Assembly (NCBI GenBank): GCA_029210815.1
Contig: JARGGB010000026.1
Location: 1 to 39,438, forward strand
From: Candidatus Brevefilum sp.
GTDB lineage: Bacteria; Chloroflexota; Anaerolineae; Anaerolineales; Anaerolineaceae
Direction: 5' to 3'
Length of the DNA stretch: 39,438 nucleotides
The notes under the pieces were generated by a model that was not told the DNA's origin, did not search any database, and worked only from the letters and a program-made list of their open reading frames with translations. This document shows positions 23,385 through 32,035 of this stretch, piece by piece. Both the position numbers and the translations under genes were made by a program. Positions within the stretch are counted from its first letter, which is position 1. The number at the start of each line of letters is the position of its first letter.

Positions 23385-24110
23385 ATGTTTGATACGACAT
23401 CACGTAAATATCGCATATTGGTCGTGGACGATGAACGCCGCATGGTTGGCTTCATCCGTCTTAACCTTGAGCAGGATGGATTTGAAGTGATTGAAGCTTA
23501 TAATGGCACTCAAGCACTGGACAGGCTGCGGGATTCTCTGCCAGATCTGATCCTTTTAGATGTCATGATGCCGGATATTGACGGCTTTGAAGTTTTGCGA
23601 ATGATACGAGAGATCAGCCAGGTACCGGTGATCATGCTGACAGCTAAAGGTGAAGAGGATGATAAAGTCAAAGGCCTTGAATTGGGGGCAGATGACTATG
23701 TCACAAAACCATTCAGTCCAAGGGAACTCGTAAGCCGTGTAAAGGCTGTTCTTCGAAGAGGATCAACATTTGAAGAAGAAGACGAAGGTGTGATTGAAGT
23801 TGATGACCGCCTAAAAATTGATTTTGGCAAACGAGAAGTGTGGGTCGACGACGAATTGGTCAAATTGCGCCCGACAGAATATCGCCTGCTGTATCACCTT
23901 GTTCAAAATGCCGGTTGGGTGCTGACGCACGATCAGATATTAACCAAAGTCTGGGGGTATGAATACAGGGATGAACCTCATTATGTGCGACTTTATATCA
24001 ATTATTTACGCAAGAAGATCGAAGAGGATCCGTCGGATCCAAAATATATTCTGACAGAACGAGGTGTTGGCTATCGCTTTGTGGATTATAAGCGAGAAGA
24101 GACCCCTTAA
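23385..24110 (+). CDS. OmpR/PhoB-family response regulator
   Basis: The 241-residue protein has a receiver domain ([10 protein letters not shown], phospho-acceptor Asp59 in [11 protein letters not shown] switch residues in VIMLTAKGE and YVTKPFSP). An OmpR-type winged helix follows ([42 protein letters not shown]). A good AGGAGA lies before the ATG. No histidine kinase is adjacent; the neighbours are a PP2C phosphatase upstream and a second regulator 14 bases downstream. Input could come from an unlinked kinase or from Ser/Thr phosphorylation by the local PknB-type enzyme. Confidence 0.95.
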   Translation: MFDTTSRKYRILVVDDERRMVGFIRLNLEQDGFEVIEAYNGTQALDRLRDSLPDLILLDVMMPDIDGFEVLRMIREISQVPVIMLTAKGEEDDKVKGLELGADDYVTKPFSPRELVSRVKAVLRRGSTFEEEDEGVIEVDDRLKIDFGKREVWVDDELVKLRPTEYRLLYHLVQNAGWVLTHDQILTKVWGYEYRDEPHYVRLYINYLRKKIEEDPSDPKYILTERGVGYRFVDYKREETP

Positions 24111-24124
24111 AGAAGGGCAAAGGA

Positions 24125-24790
24125 ATGACAAAAAAGAAGATTTTATTGGTAGACGATCACGAAGTTGTTCGGATTGGCTTGAAGTCTTTGCTGGAACACC
24201 ACGACAAGTTTGAAGTTGTTGCGGAAGCTGGAACGGCAAATGAAGCCGTTGAGATGGTAGAAAAATTCCATCCTGATGCTGTATTGATGGATATTCGCTT
24301 GCCGGGTCCATCTGGCATTGATGCCACGGAAGAGATCACAAAGCGATGGCCAGATGTTCGTGTGGTAATACTCACTTCTTATGCAGAAGATGATATGCTC
24401 TTCTCGGCGATACGTGCTGGGGCAAGCGGCTATGTCCTCAAGCAAATTGGCGCAGAAGGCTTGATTGCAGCCATCGAAGCTGCATGTCGGGGAGAGGCTT
24501 TACTGGACCCCGCGGTAACACAGCGCGTTTTCCAGGAGGTTCGCCGTGTAGTGAAAGAAGAAGAAGCAGCAGCTTTTGCGAACCTGAGTCAGCAAGAAAA
24601 GCACGTTCTCGCCCTTGTATCTGAGGGGAAGACCAACCGCGAAATTGCTGAAGCGCTGTTTTTGAGCGAAGGCACGGTTAGAAATTACGTGAGCAGCATT
24701 CTTTCAAAGCTCAGTGTTAGCAATCGTGCAGAGGCAGCAGCTTATGCTGTAGCCCACAGTTTGAAAGAATATATCGATGGATACAGCTGA
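24125..24790 (+). CDS. NarL/FixJ-family response regulator
   Basis: The 221-residue protein has a receiver (ILLVDDHEVVRIGL, Asp56 in VLMDIRLPG, VILTSYAED, GYVLKQIG) and a C-terminal LuxR-type helix-turn-helix (LSQQEKHVLALVSEGKTNRE, EALFLSEGTVRNYVSSILSK). It lies 14 bases after the OmpR-type regulator, and the operon ends in a terminator at 24828-24862. Two regulators of different output class in one operon without a histidine kinase suggests cross-talk with kinases encoded elsewhere. Confidence 0.95.
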   Translation: MTKKKILLVDDHEVVRIGLKSLLEHHDKFEVVAEAGTANEAVEMVEKFHPDAVLMDIRLPGPSGIDATEEITKRWPDVRVVILTSYAEDDMLFSAIRAGASGYVLKQIGAEGLIAAIEAACRGEALLDPAVTQRVFQEVRRVVKEEEAAAFANLSQQEKHVLALVSEGKTNREIAEALFLSEGTVRNYVSSILSKLSVSNRAEAAAYAVAHSLKEYIDGYS

Positions 24791-24827
24791 TCAATAATAA
24801 TCGTCTGAATAAATGAAAATCAACAAG

Positions 24828-24862
24828 AACAGCACGGTGCAGGCAACCCCATGCTGTTTTTT
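24828..24862 (+). terminator. Rho-independent terminator, shared with the end of tatD
   Basis: AACAGCACGG (24828-24837) pairs with CCATGCTGTT (24849-24858) with one mismatch over an 11-base loop; a T-run reaches 24862. It closes the signalling operon. The convergent tatD stop follows immediately (24864), so the hairpin probably works in both directions. Confidence 0.8.
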
Positions 24863-24863
24863 G

Positions 24864-25676
24864 TCATGGAATGCGTTCTTGTTTGAAGAGTCTCATCGCG
24901 GTGCGAAACGTCGTTTCAGCAACATTTAGAAGGCTGGTATTATGCAAGCGCGCAATTTCCTCAGCGATTAATGGGATAAATGCAGGCTCATTGCGTTTCC
25001 CGCGATGTGGATGCGGCGAAAGAAAAGGGGCATCCGTTTCAAGCAGCAGGCGGTCAAGGGGAATTTCGGCAGTAATCGCTTTTCGATCGGGGGCATTGGT
25101 GAACGTAACCGGTCCAGATATACCAATGAAAAAATTTAACTCGAGGGCGTTTATTGCGGTTTCAAGATCCGCGCTGAAGCTGTGCAGCACACCCGGATGG
25201 CTGGCAAGGGGATTATTTGACTGCCTTAAGCCTTCGACCCAGGTTCTTAAAATTTCTAGCAAGTCTTTTGTGGACTCACGGTTGTGAATCACAATCGGCA
25301 GTTCCCTTTCTTCAGCTAAAGACAATTGCGCTTCAAACATTTTCCACTGCTGGTCATGCGGTGTGTGCTCACGGTAATAATCCAGGCCGATTTCGCCGAT
25401 GGCGACGACCTCTGGTTCCTGGGATAATACACGTAATTCTTCAAGCAGATCGACAGACCAGGTTTTGCCGTAGTTGGGATGGATGCCGACTGCTGCATTG
25501 ATTTTTCCAGGATTGCTTTTTGATAAGTCAATGGCTGCCTTGCTCGTCTCAATGTCGATTCCAGGGTTCAGGATCCAAACCAGGCCAGCTTCCCAGGCTC
25601 TATTAAGGACCTCTGTCCGATCTTTGTCGAAACGGTCAAAATCAAGGTGACAATGGGTGTCTGTAAAATAGCTCAT
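24864..25676 (-). CDS. tatD: TatD-family metal-dependent DNase/hydrolase
   Basis: The 270-residue TIM-barrel metalloenzyme has the TatD signatures: DTHCHLDFDRF (metal HxH at the N-terminus), VGIHPNYGK, VAIGEIGLDYYREHTP, ELPIVIHNR, VLHSFSAD, GISGPVTF and LLLETDAPFLSPHPHRGKRNEP. TatD proteins act as 3'-5' exonucleases or deaminase-like hydrolases on nucleic acid ends. It faces mnmA across a 78-base divergent gap and ends at the shared terminator. Confidence 0.95.
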   Translation of the reverse strand: MSYFTDTHCHLDFDRFDKDRTEVLNRAWEAGLVWILNPGIDIETSKAAIDLSKSNPGKINAAVGIHPNYGKTWSVDLLEELRVLSQEPEVVAIGEIGLDYYREHTPHDQQWKMFEAQLSLAEERELPIVIHNRESTKDLLEILRTWVEGLRQSNNPLASHPGVLHSFSADLETAINALELNFFIGISGPVTFTNAPDRKAITAEIPLDRLLLETDAPFLSPHPHRGKRNEPAFIPLIAEEIARLHNTSLLNVAETTFRTAMRLFKQERIP

Positions 25677-25754
25677 AAAATAATCCTTTATGGAAGCAGA
25701 ACTGCCGCTTAATTATAGCAGGCAAACAGGGATGGATAAGGTAAAATAGACTTC

Positions 25755-26831
25755 ATGGATGTAAAACAGCATGTTTTTGTGGCAATGAGTGGGGGTGTGG
25801 ACAGCGCTGTCGCTGTTGCTAAATTATTAGAGCAAGGTTACGCTGTAACGGGCATTCACATGCAGACCTGGAAGGACCCAAAATGGCAAGCTGTGATCAA
25901 TGATTTGCCTGCCCCTGAAAAACTTGCTGAAATTACTGCAAATGCCCTTGGAATCCCCTTTGTGCTGCTCGATATTCGAGATAAGTTTTACCAAACCGTT
26001 GTTCAAAAATTTTTACGTGAATACTTAACTGGAATGACACCCAATCCCTGCCTGTTTTGCAATCCCCAGGTGAAATGGGGCATTTTACAATCTTATGCAT
26101 TGGCACAGGGTGCAAGTTACTTTGCTACCGGTCACTATGCCCGCATTGAACAGCTTTCCTCTGGAAAAGTGCGGCTTTTGCGGGGGGTGGACCAATCGAA
26201 GGACCAGTCCTATGTCCTTTCGATGCTCTCTCAATTCCAACTCAGTCACAGCCTGCTGCCCCTGGGTGACATGACGAAGGTTGCAGTACGCGCGCAAGCG
26301 CAAGCAATATCTTTACCTGTGGCTGACCGTCAGGACAGCCAGGATTTATGTTTTTTAGGTAATGTGGATTATCGTGATTTTTTGCGGCGTTATGCGCCTG
26401 AGTCCTACAAAATGGGCGAAATAATCGACTTCCATGGGAATGTATTGGGACAGCACGAGGGATTAGCTTTGTATACCATCGGTCAGAGAAAGGGCATTCG
26501 TGTTGCTGCTGCAGAGCCTTATTATGTAATTGACAAAGATGTTGAAAATAATCGATTGATCGTTGGTTTTGCTGAACAAACGGGCAAAAGAGGTTTAATT
26601 GCAGTCCAACCTCGCTGGATTTCTGGTGAAGCACCTGAGATTGGTCAGCCATATGAGGTGATGATTCGATATCGTGCTAAGCCTGAGGAGGCGGTATTAG
26701 ACAATGCCTCAGAAACTGAATTTCGATTAGAATTCAAGAAACCTTTACGTGGGATAACACCCGGTCAGGTTGCTGTCTTGTACCGGGGTGTGGAATGCTT
26801 GGGCGGCGGCACTATCCAGCGTTTTGCATAA
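25755..26831 (+). CDS. mnmA: tRNA-specific 2-thiouridylase MnmA
   Basis: The 358-residue enzyme installs 2-thio on U34 of tRNA Lys, Glu and Gln. The PP-loop is SGGVDSAV (12-19). Catalytic cysteines are C102 (NPCLFCNPQVKWG) and C199 (SQDLCFLG), a spacing matching the E. coli enzyme. Other motifs are FATGHYAR, RGVDQSKDQSYVLSML and YTIGQRKG. An extra Cys99 makes CxxC. No Shine-Dalgarno is seen; TAAAAT (25742-25747) ends only 7 bases before the ATG, so the mRNA may be leaderless. The neighbour downstream is a small membrane protein 36 bases away. Confidence 0.96.
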   Translation: MDVKQHVFVAMSGGVDSAVAVAKLLEQGYAVTGIHMQTWKDPKWQAVINDLPAPEKLAEITANALGIPFVLLDIRDKFYQTVVQKFLREYLTGMTPNPCLFCNPQVKWGILQSYALAQGASYFATGHYARIEQLSSGKVRLLRGVDQSKDQSYVLSMLSQFQLSHSLLPLGDMTKVAVRAQAQAISLPVADRQDSQDLCFLGNVDYRDFLRRYAPESYKMGEIIDFHGNVLGQHEGLALYTIGQRKGIRVAAAEPYYVIDKDVENNRLIVGFAEQTGKRGLIAVQPRWISGEAPEIGQPYEVMIRYRAKPEEAVLDNASETEFRLEFKKPLRGITPGQVAVLYRGVECLGGGTIQRFA

Positions 26832-26867
26832 GCTGCCTTGTGTAAAGATATGAAGGAGTAAGGATTT

Positions 26868-27137
26868 ATGACTTTTCCAGCTGTAGTGTTCTCATTTTTT
26901 ATTGCGATGATGTTTGGCAGCCTTTTGCATTTGTGGCGGGGTGGAAGTTTAGGCCGGCTGGTTTTGTACCTGGTATTTAGCCTTGCAGGTTTTTTTGGTG
27001 GTCATTTCCTGGCAGGCATGCTGGGTATTGAATTTCTTGATGTTGGCACGATTCATCTCGGTATGGGAATTTTAGGATCCTTATTATTGCTGGCGCTTGT
27101 TTATTGGCTGAGCCTGGTTGATTTAGAAAACGAATAG
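26868..27137 (+). CDS. Small three-TM membrane protein, unknown
   Basis: The 89-residue protein is almost entirely hydrophobic with three predicted helices (about 3-21, 29-52, 61-83) and glycine-rich turns (GGSLGRL, GFFGGHFLAGMLG, GMGILGS). This resembles small GlsB/YeaQ-like or other short Gly-rich membrane proteins, but no family is certain. GGAG lies about 7 bases before the ATG. The next gene (S9 peptidase) begins 12 bases later, so the two are probably co-transcribed. Confidence 0.75.
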   Translation: MTFPAVVFSFFIAMMFGSLLHLWRGGSLGRLVLYLVFSLAGFFGGHFLAGMLGIEFLDVGTIHLGMGILGSLLLLALVYWLSLVDLENE

Positions 27138-27149
27138 GAGATTGTATAC

Positions 27150-29063
27150 ATGAATTACAGAATTGAAGCATTATTATCTGCTCGATTGTTCTTACGCCCT
27201 GAAGTCCTTGGAGACCGGATTTACTTTATATCAAACATCAGCGGCCATAATAGTTTGTATGTCATGGATCATGGCGGAAGCGTACCAGAGCCGCTGCTGC
27301 CGCCAAATATTGTGCTGCAAAACCCGCATTTAATTGGGGGTGCTTCATTTGCGGTTCTAAAGGATTTGGGGAAAATATTGGTGATGATCGACCAGGATGG
27401 CGATGAAAATTACCTGCCGATGATGATCCCGATCAACGGCGGTTTCCCGGAACCTGCCTTCAATAATTTTTTCGAGAACACACGCTGTCATCTTGGGGAT
27501 GTGGATGCTCGTATGAACCTTTGCCTGATTGTTGCCGAATCTCGCGAAGAGGGTATGCTGCGGACTTATCTCTGCCATTTAGACAGCAATGAAGTTGAAG
27601 AGATTTATGCCAGCCCTTACGGCGGTTACCCGGCAGCCATCAGCGAAGATGCTTCACGCATTATCCTTGTTGAGGGATACTTGGTGGGAGACACAGTCGC
27701 TTACTTGTGGGAAAGGGGCAAGGAAATTAAACGACTTTATGGGAAGCCGCTGGAAGATCGTGAGGAGGGCGAGGAAGTCCCCTTGATTGCCTTTGGCGGT
27801 GGTTTTTTCACCGAGGATGGCAAGGGGTTGGTGTTTGCAAATGCCATCTTCCAGGATACTTATGGCCTGGGTTACATCGCTTTTGATTCGCCAGATGAGG
27901 TTGTTGAAGTCCCATTTGCTGATTTAGCGCACCGCGGTATGGGTGAGTTTGACGGCCTGGAACGATTGGAAAACGGACGTTACTTACTGGAATTCAATAT
28001 TGACGGTGTCAGTTGGGCGTACGAGGCTGAATATATTGATGAGCAAAAGGTGATGCGGACGCTCAATGTTTTGGTCGGCAAGGGTCATCTTTCAGAAGGT
28101 GTGCTTGAAGCTATTAAATACGACCCGGACAGTGATACATTTGCCCTTGCATTTTCAACCGCTGTTTCACCCACCCAAATCTATACGATTGAGGGCAAGG
28201 ATCGGGACAGGATTGTGCAGCATACACGCGAATCGATTCTTGGCATTCCACAAACATTGCTCTCGGCTGGAGAGGATCTCTCTTACACCAGTTTTGACGG
28301 TTTGCGTGTTTCATCCAGGCTTTACATGCCTTCACCCGAATTGGGTTTTGAAGGTAAACGACCTGTGGTGTATTACCTGCACGGCGGACCACAAGGCCAG
28401 GAACGCCCGGATTTCTCATGGTTTTCAATGCCCCTGATCCAGTTTTTGACATTGCAGGGTTTTGCAGTTTTTGTTCCCAATGTTCGTGGGAGCACAGGCT
28501 ACGGATTGAGCTATACCAAACATGTTGACCGTGATTGGGGCGGACAGGATCGTTTAGACCATGTTCATGCAATGAAGCATGTCTTAACTGAAGATGCGCG
28601 GCTGGATGTCAGTCGAGCGGGTGTGGTGGGACGTTCATACGGCGGCTATATGACATTATCCCTGGCAGGGCGTCATCCCGATTTATGGTCGGCTGCCGTT
28701 GATATGTTCGGACCTTATGATTTGGAAACTTTTGTCGAACGAATCCCGCCAACGTGGAAGCCTTATTTCTATGTGGCTTTGGGTAATCCAGAAAACCCCG
28801 AGGATCTTGCTTTCCTAAAAAATCGATCGCCCAAGACCTACATTGAGAATATTGATTTCCCGATGCTGGTAATCCAGGGGCGAAATGATCCCCGAGTTGT
28901 TGCGGAAGAATCCGAAGACCTGGTCAATCATCTCCAGGAAATTGGAAGGGATGTTGATATCCTTTTGTTTGAAAATGAAGGTCACGGTGTTGAGAAGTAC
29001 GAGAACAAGGTGGTTTGCTATAATAGGATCACCGATTTTTTCAAGGAAACCCTAAAACCCTAA
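27150..29063 (+). CDS. S9-family (prolyl oligopeptidase type) serine peptidase
   Basis: The 637-residue protein has an N-terminal beta-propeller-like region (about 20-370, repeats such as DRIYFISNISGHNSLYVMD) and a C-terminal alpha/beta-hydrolase domain. The domain has YYLHGGPQGQERP, nucleophile Ser496 in GRSYGGYM, Asp580 in GRNDPRV and His612 in ENEGHGV: a complete catalytic triad. No signal peptide is visible, so a cytoplasmic acylaminoacyl-peptidase or dipeptidyl-peptidase-like role is likely. The start ATG is preceded by AGGAG. It is 12 bases after the small membrane protein and 13 bases before the pRiA4b-like gene. Confidence 0.94.
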   Translation: MNYRIEALLSARLFLRPEVLGDRIYFISNISGHNSLYVMDHGGSVPEPLLPPNIVLQNPHLIGGASFAVLKDLGKILVMIDQDGDENYLPMMIPINGGFPEPAFNNFFENTRCHLGDVDARMNLCLIVAESREEGMLRTYLCHLDSNEVEEIYASPYGGYPAAISEDASRIILVEGYLVGDTVAYLWERGKEIKRLYGKPLEDREEGEEVPLIAFGGGFFTEDGKGLVFANAIFQDTYGLGYIAFDSPDEVVEVPFADLAHRGMGEFDGLERLENGRYLLEFNIDGVSWAYEAEYIDEQKVMRTLNVLVGKGHLSEGVLEAIKYDPDSDTFALAFSTAVSPTQIYTIEGKDRDRIVQHTRESILGIPQTLLSAGEDLSYTSFDGLRVSSRLYMPSPELGFEGKRPVVYYLHGGPQGQERPDFSWFSMPLIQFLTLQGFAVFVPNVRGSTGYGLSYTKHVDRDWGGQDRLDHVHAMKHVLTEDARLDVSRAGVVGRSYGGYMTLSLAGRHPDLWSAAVDMFGPYDLETFVERIPPTWKPYFYVALGNPENPEDLAFLKNRSPKTYIENIDFPMLVIQGRNDPRVVAEESEDLVNHLQEIGRDVDILLFENEGHGVEKYENKVVCYNRITDFFKETLKP

Positions 29064-29076
29064 AAAAAGTGAGTGG

Positions 29077-30477
29077 ATGATGGAAAATAACGTTTTATTT
29101 TTAAAGATTTCATTGGATTTCATCAAGCCGGAGATATATCGACGCATCATGTTCCCGGCAACAATGACCTTGCTTGATTTACATCACATTATTCAATTTT
29201 GTTTTGGATGGGAAGACCAACATCTTTTTATCTTTCAATTAAAAGATATGGCATTTGTTAATTCGTCCGATTGGGAGGAAGATGCCTATCGTTACCAGGA
29301 TGCAGGTGCTGCAGTTCTGGCTGACTTAATCCCAAATCATGTGGGTGCAGGAGATAAATTTAGCTATGAATATGATTTAGGGGATGGCTGGCGCCATACA
29401 ATTCTGATAGAAAAGCTTGAAACGGATGAAGAAGATTTATTAATGCCCATTTGTGTTGATGGGAAACGGGCTGGTCCCCTGGAAAATTTTGGCGGACCCT
29501 TTATGTATCAAATGTATTTAGAAAGCCGCCAAAGTCCACAAAACTCAGACTTTATCAATGATATGGTTTGGATTCCTGAGGATTTCGACCCGGAGAAGAT
29601 TGATATTGGAAAGATCAATAAGAAAATTTTAAGGGATTATCCAATTCATACATTGGAGCATGAGTCTTCCTGGGTCACAGAAGTTAGTTATTACAGCCTG
29701 TTCGACGAATTTTCCAGTGATTGGACAAAAAATGCTGCAAATGACGAGAAAAAATTTGCAGAAGCGCTTCCATTCCGCCGGGATTTGGTGACGATGTTGA
29801 ATTATCTCCAGGATCACCGCGTCAAAGGCACCAAAGCAACAGGTAATTTTCCTTTAAAGCATATCCGTGCTTTGACGGCTCAATTTGTTAACCCACCCGT
29901 TTTGGATGAAGACTTAGGGGGGCGAGTTTATAAATTACGCACTGAGGATGACGTCCCAGATCTTGTTTTTATCCACAATTTTGCCAATTTTACCCAATTA
30001 ATTTTGGGCGGTGAAGATTTAGAATGGCACCTGTCCTTTTTAGGAGAAAATTTCTTAAATCAAGCGCCCCATGAACAGGTCTGGTATATGGTCAAAAACT
30101 GGTTTACAAGGTTGAATTGGTTCTACTGGTATCCTTGGGAGGATTACGAAGACTTGATAGAACATAACGAATTTGAAGGTTTGATTATTGATATCTTGCT
30201 CTCCTATCCAACACATGAAGAAATTACCATAAGGCAATTTATCAAGGACCTTGATAATGAATCTCCAAATTGGATTCGTTTTCCGAGCAGAGAAGATCCT
30301 TCAGTGCTTAAGAAGTATTTTTTGATAAACGTTGTCCTCGATCCGATGAATAAGTTGGGAATTATTCAAATGGAAAGGGAAGATGTTCCTATTTCACCGA
30401 AGTATTTTGTGTTTGATTTTCAAGTAACGGATTTTGGGCAAAGCATCATCAAACAATTTATCCGTAAACACCGTTAA
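29077..30477 (+). CDS. Plasmid pRiA4b ORF-3-like protein with long C-terminal extension
   Basis: The first 185 residues or so match the pRiA4b ORF-3 family: LKISLDFIKPEIYRRIMFPA, LLDLHHIIQFCFGWEDQHLF, KFSYEYDLGDGWRHTILIE, CVDGKRAGPLENFGGP. The remaining 280 residues (FPLKHIRALTAQFVNPPVLD, ILGGEDLEWHLSFLGENF) are unassigned, helical and aromatic-rich with no membrane segment. Family function is unknown; these proteins are common in plasmids and accessory loci. Start: two adjacent ATGs at 29077 and 29080, both in frame. Confidence 0.82.
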   Translation: MMENNVLFLKISLDFIKPEIYRRIMFPATMTLLDLHHIIQFCFGWEDQHLFIFQLKDMAFVNSSDWEEDAYRYQDAGAAVLADLIPNHVGAGDKFSYEYDLGDGWRHTILIEKLETDEEDLLMPICVDGKRAGPLENFGGPFMYQMYLESRQSPQNSDFINDMVWIPEDFDPEKIDIGKINKKILRDYPIHTLEHESSWVTEVSYYSLFDEFSSDWTKNAANDEKKFAEALPFRRDLVTMLNYLQDHRVKGTKATGNFPLKHIRALTAQFVNPPVLDEDLGGRVYKLRTEDDVPDLVFIHNFANFTQLILGGEDLEWHLSFLGENFLNQAPHEQVWYMVKNWFTRLNWFYWYPWEDYEDLIEHNEFEGLIIDILLSYPTHEEITIRQFIKDLDNESPNWIRFPSREDPSVLKKYFLINVVLDPMNKLGIIQMEREDVPISPKYFVFDFQVTDFGQSIIKQFIRKHR

Positions 30478-30513
30478 GGAAATTATTTATGGAAGTCAGA
30501 TCAGGATAACTTT

Positions 30514-31317
30514 ATGACCTGGAAGAATTATGATGTTGTTGCTCATGATGGTGACCTGGTACAGCTTTTAGGCCGCCGGCATAAAAGCCAATTTATTACC
30601 CTGAAAGCCGGTGCTATCTTCCAAACCCACCGCGGGGAGATAAAGCACGATGAGATTATTGGTAAGCCCTGGGGCAGCCGGCTTTACAGTCACACGGGCA
30701 GTCCCTTCTTTTTGATGCGTCCCGGTTTGGCAGATTTGATCACTGAGATTAAACGGAATACGCAAATTATCTATCCCAAAGATATTGGCTATATTGCGAT
30801 GGTGATGGGCATTGGTCCGGGTATTCATGTGCTGGAAGCTGGAACAGGATCCGGTGCGCTCACCACGGCTTTTGCTTACCTGGTGGGGGATTCGGGCAAA
30901 GTCATCTCTTATGAGCAGCGAGAACAAATGCAGAACCTGGCACGAAATAATTTACGGCGTGTTGGATTGTTGGATCGTGTTGATCTGAAACTTGGCGATG
31001 CAGCGAATGGATTTGAAGAACGAGGGGTAGATGCAGTTTTTTATGATTTACCCAATCCTCATGATTACATCTCACAGGCAAAAGCAGCCCTGAAATTGGG
31101 AGGTTTTTTGGGGATGATCCTTCCCACGACCAACCAGGTTAATAAAGTCTTACCTGAACTGCTTGTTAACAATTTTGCATTTGTTGAAGTATGTGAATTG
31201 ATGCTGCGCTTTTACAAACCAGACTGGGAACGGCTACGTCCGACAGATCGCATGGTGGCGCACACAGGCTTCCTTGTATTTGCCCGTTCTGTGATGGAAA
31301 GACCTGAAGAGGATTGA
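30514..31317 (+). CDS. trmI: tRNA (adenine-N1)-methyltransferase, TrmI type (m1A58)
   Basis: The 267-residue class I methyltransferase makes 1-methyladenosine at position 58 of tRNA, a T-loop mark that stabilises tRNA (TrmI/Trm61 family). An N-terminal beta domain (LVQLLGRRHKSQFITLKAGAIF, HDEIIGKPWGS) precedes SAM motif I VLEAGTGSGALTTAFA. Acidic loop ISYEQREQM, motif IV VFYDLPNPHDYI, and the C-terminal domain SLFYKPDWERLRPTDRMV-like complete the pattern. The length is normal. It begins 36 bases after the pRiA4b-like gene. Confidence 0.9.
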   Translation: MTWKNYDVVAHDGDLVQLLGRRHKSQFITLKAGAIFQTHRGEIKHDEIIGKPWGSRLYSHTGSPFFLMRPGLADLITEIKRNTQIIYPKDIGYIAMVMGIGPGIHVLEAGTGSGALTTAFAYLVGDSGKVISYEQREQMQNLARNNLRRVGLLDRVDLKLGDAANGFEERGVDAVFYDLPNPHDYISQAKAALKLGGFLGMILPTTNQVNKVLPELLVNNFAFVEVCELMLRFYKPDWERLRPTDRMVAHTGFLVFARSVMERPEED

Positions 31318-31359
31318 GATTATTCCAACAAGAAATTACGGTTGGTGAATAAAAAATTC

Positions 31360-31965
31360 ATGGTTAAGCTTACAAGTGAAGAAATTTCGGATGCTTTATC
31401 AGCTTATCAAATTCAGCAAAACAAGCGGTATGCTGAGATTTTAACAGCGGAAAACCTGAAAAATTTCAGACAGGCAGCAGTTATCATCCCAATGTTAAAA
31501 AAGGATGGGCACTGGCATATCCTTTTAACGCTGCGCTCACAGGAACTGGTTGAGCATCGAGGACAGGTTGCCTTTCCGGGCGGCGCAAGAGAAGCGGATG
31601 ATGACAACCTTCGATGGACAGCCTTGCGGGAAATGCATGAAGAGGTTGGGGTTGAGCCCCATGATGTCCGAATTTTGGGTCGTTTAGGGGATATGCCTGT
31701 TATCACAGGTTACATGGTGCGCGTGTTTGTGGGGGAGATTCCCTGGCCTTATTCATTAAAGGTTAACTCAGATGAGGTTGAAAGCGCTTTTGTCGTTCCG
31801 CTTGATTGGCTGGCTGACCCGGTGCATCACACGGTTAAATACAGAACATATGCAGGCAGAGAAATTCCGGTGATCTATTTTGACCAGTATGATGGCTATC
31901 AATTATGGGGTGCCAGCGCAGAGATGACATTGGCTTTGTTCTCTGCACTTAATTTGAACAATTGA
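31360..31965 (+). CDS. CoA-type Nudix hydrolase (NudL-like CoA pyrophosphatase)
   Basis: The 201-residue protein carries the NuCoA signature LLTLRSQELVEHRGQVAFPGG together with the Nudix box GGAREADDDNLRWTALREMH followed by EEVGV. It is predicted to hydrolyse CoA or acyl-CoA to phosphopantetheine and 3',5'-ADP. ATG at 31360 is preferred because GGTGA lies 11 bases upstream; TTG at 31342 and GTG at 31345 are alternatives. A strong bidirectional terminator follows. Confidence 0.9.
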   Translation: MVKLTSEEISDALSAYQIQQNKRYAEILTAENLKNFRQAAVIIPMLKKDGHWHILLTLRSQELVEHRGQVAFPGGAREADDDNLRWTALREMHEEVGVEPHDVRILGRLGDMPVITGYMVRVFVGEIPWPYSLKVNSDEVESAFVVPLDWLADPVHHTVKYRTYAGREIPVIYFDQYDGYQLWGASAEMTLALFSALNLNN

Positions 31966-31979
31966 GGTCCTTTTTAACA

Positions 31980-32015
31980 AAAAAGAGAGATGCGCAATAC
32001 CGCATCTCTCTTTTT
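31980..32015. terminator. Bidirectional terminator between the Nudix gene and L25 gene
   Basis: A perfect 15-bp stem (AAAAAGAGAGATGCG / CGCATCTCTCTTTTT) with a 6-base loop has T-runs on both strands. It closes the convergent Nudix and rplY transcripts. Confidence 0.92.
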
Positions 32016-32035
32016 GATTGATTTTGTTGAGGAAA

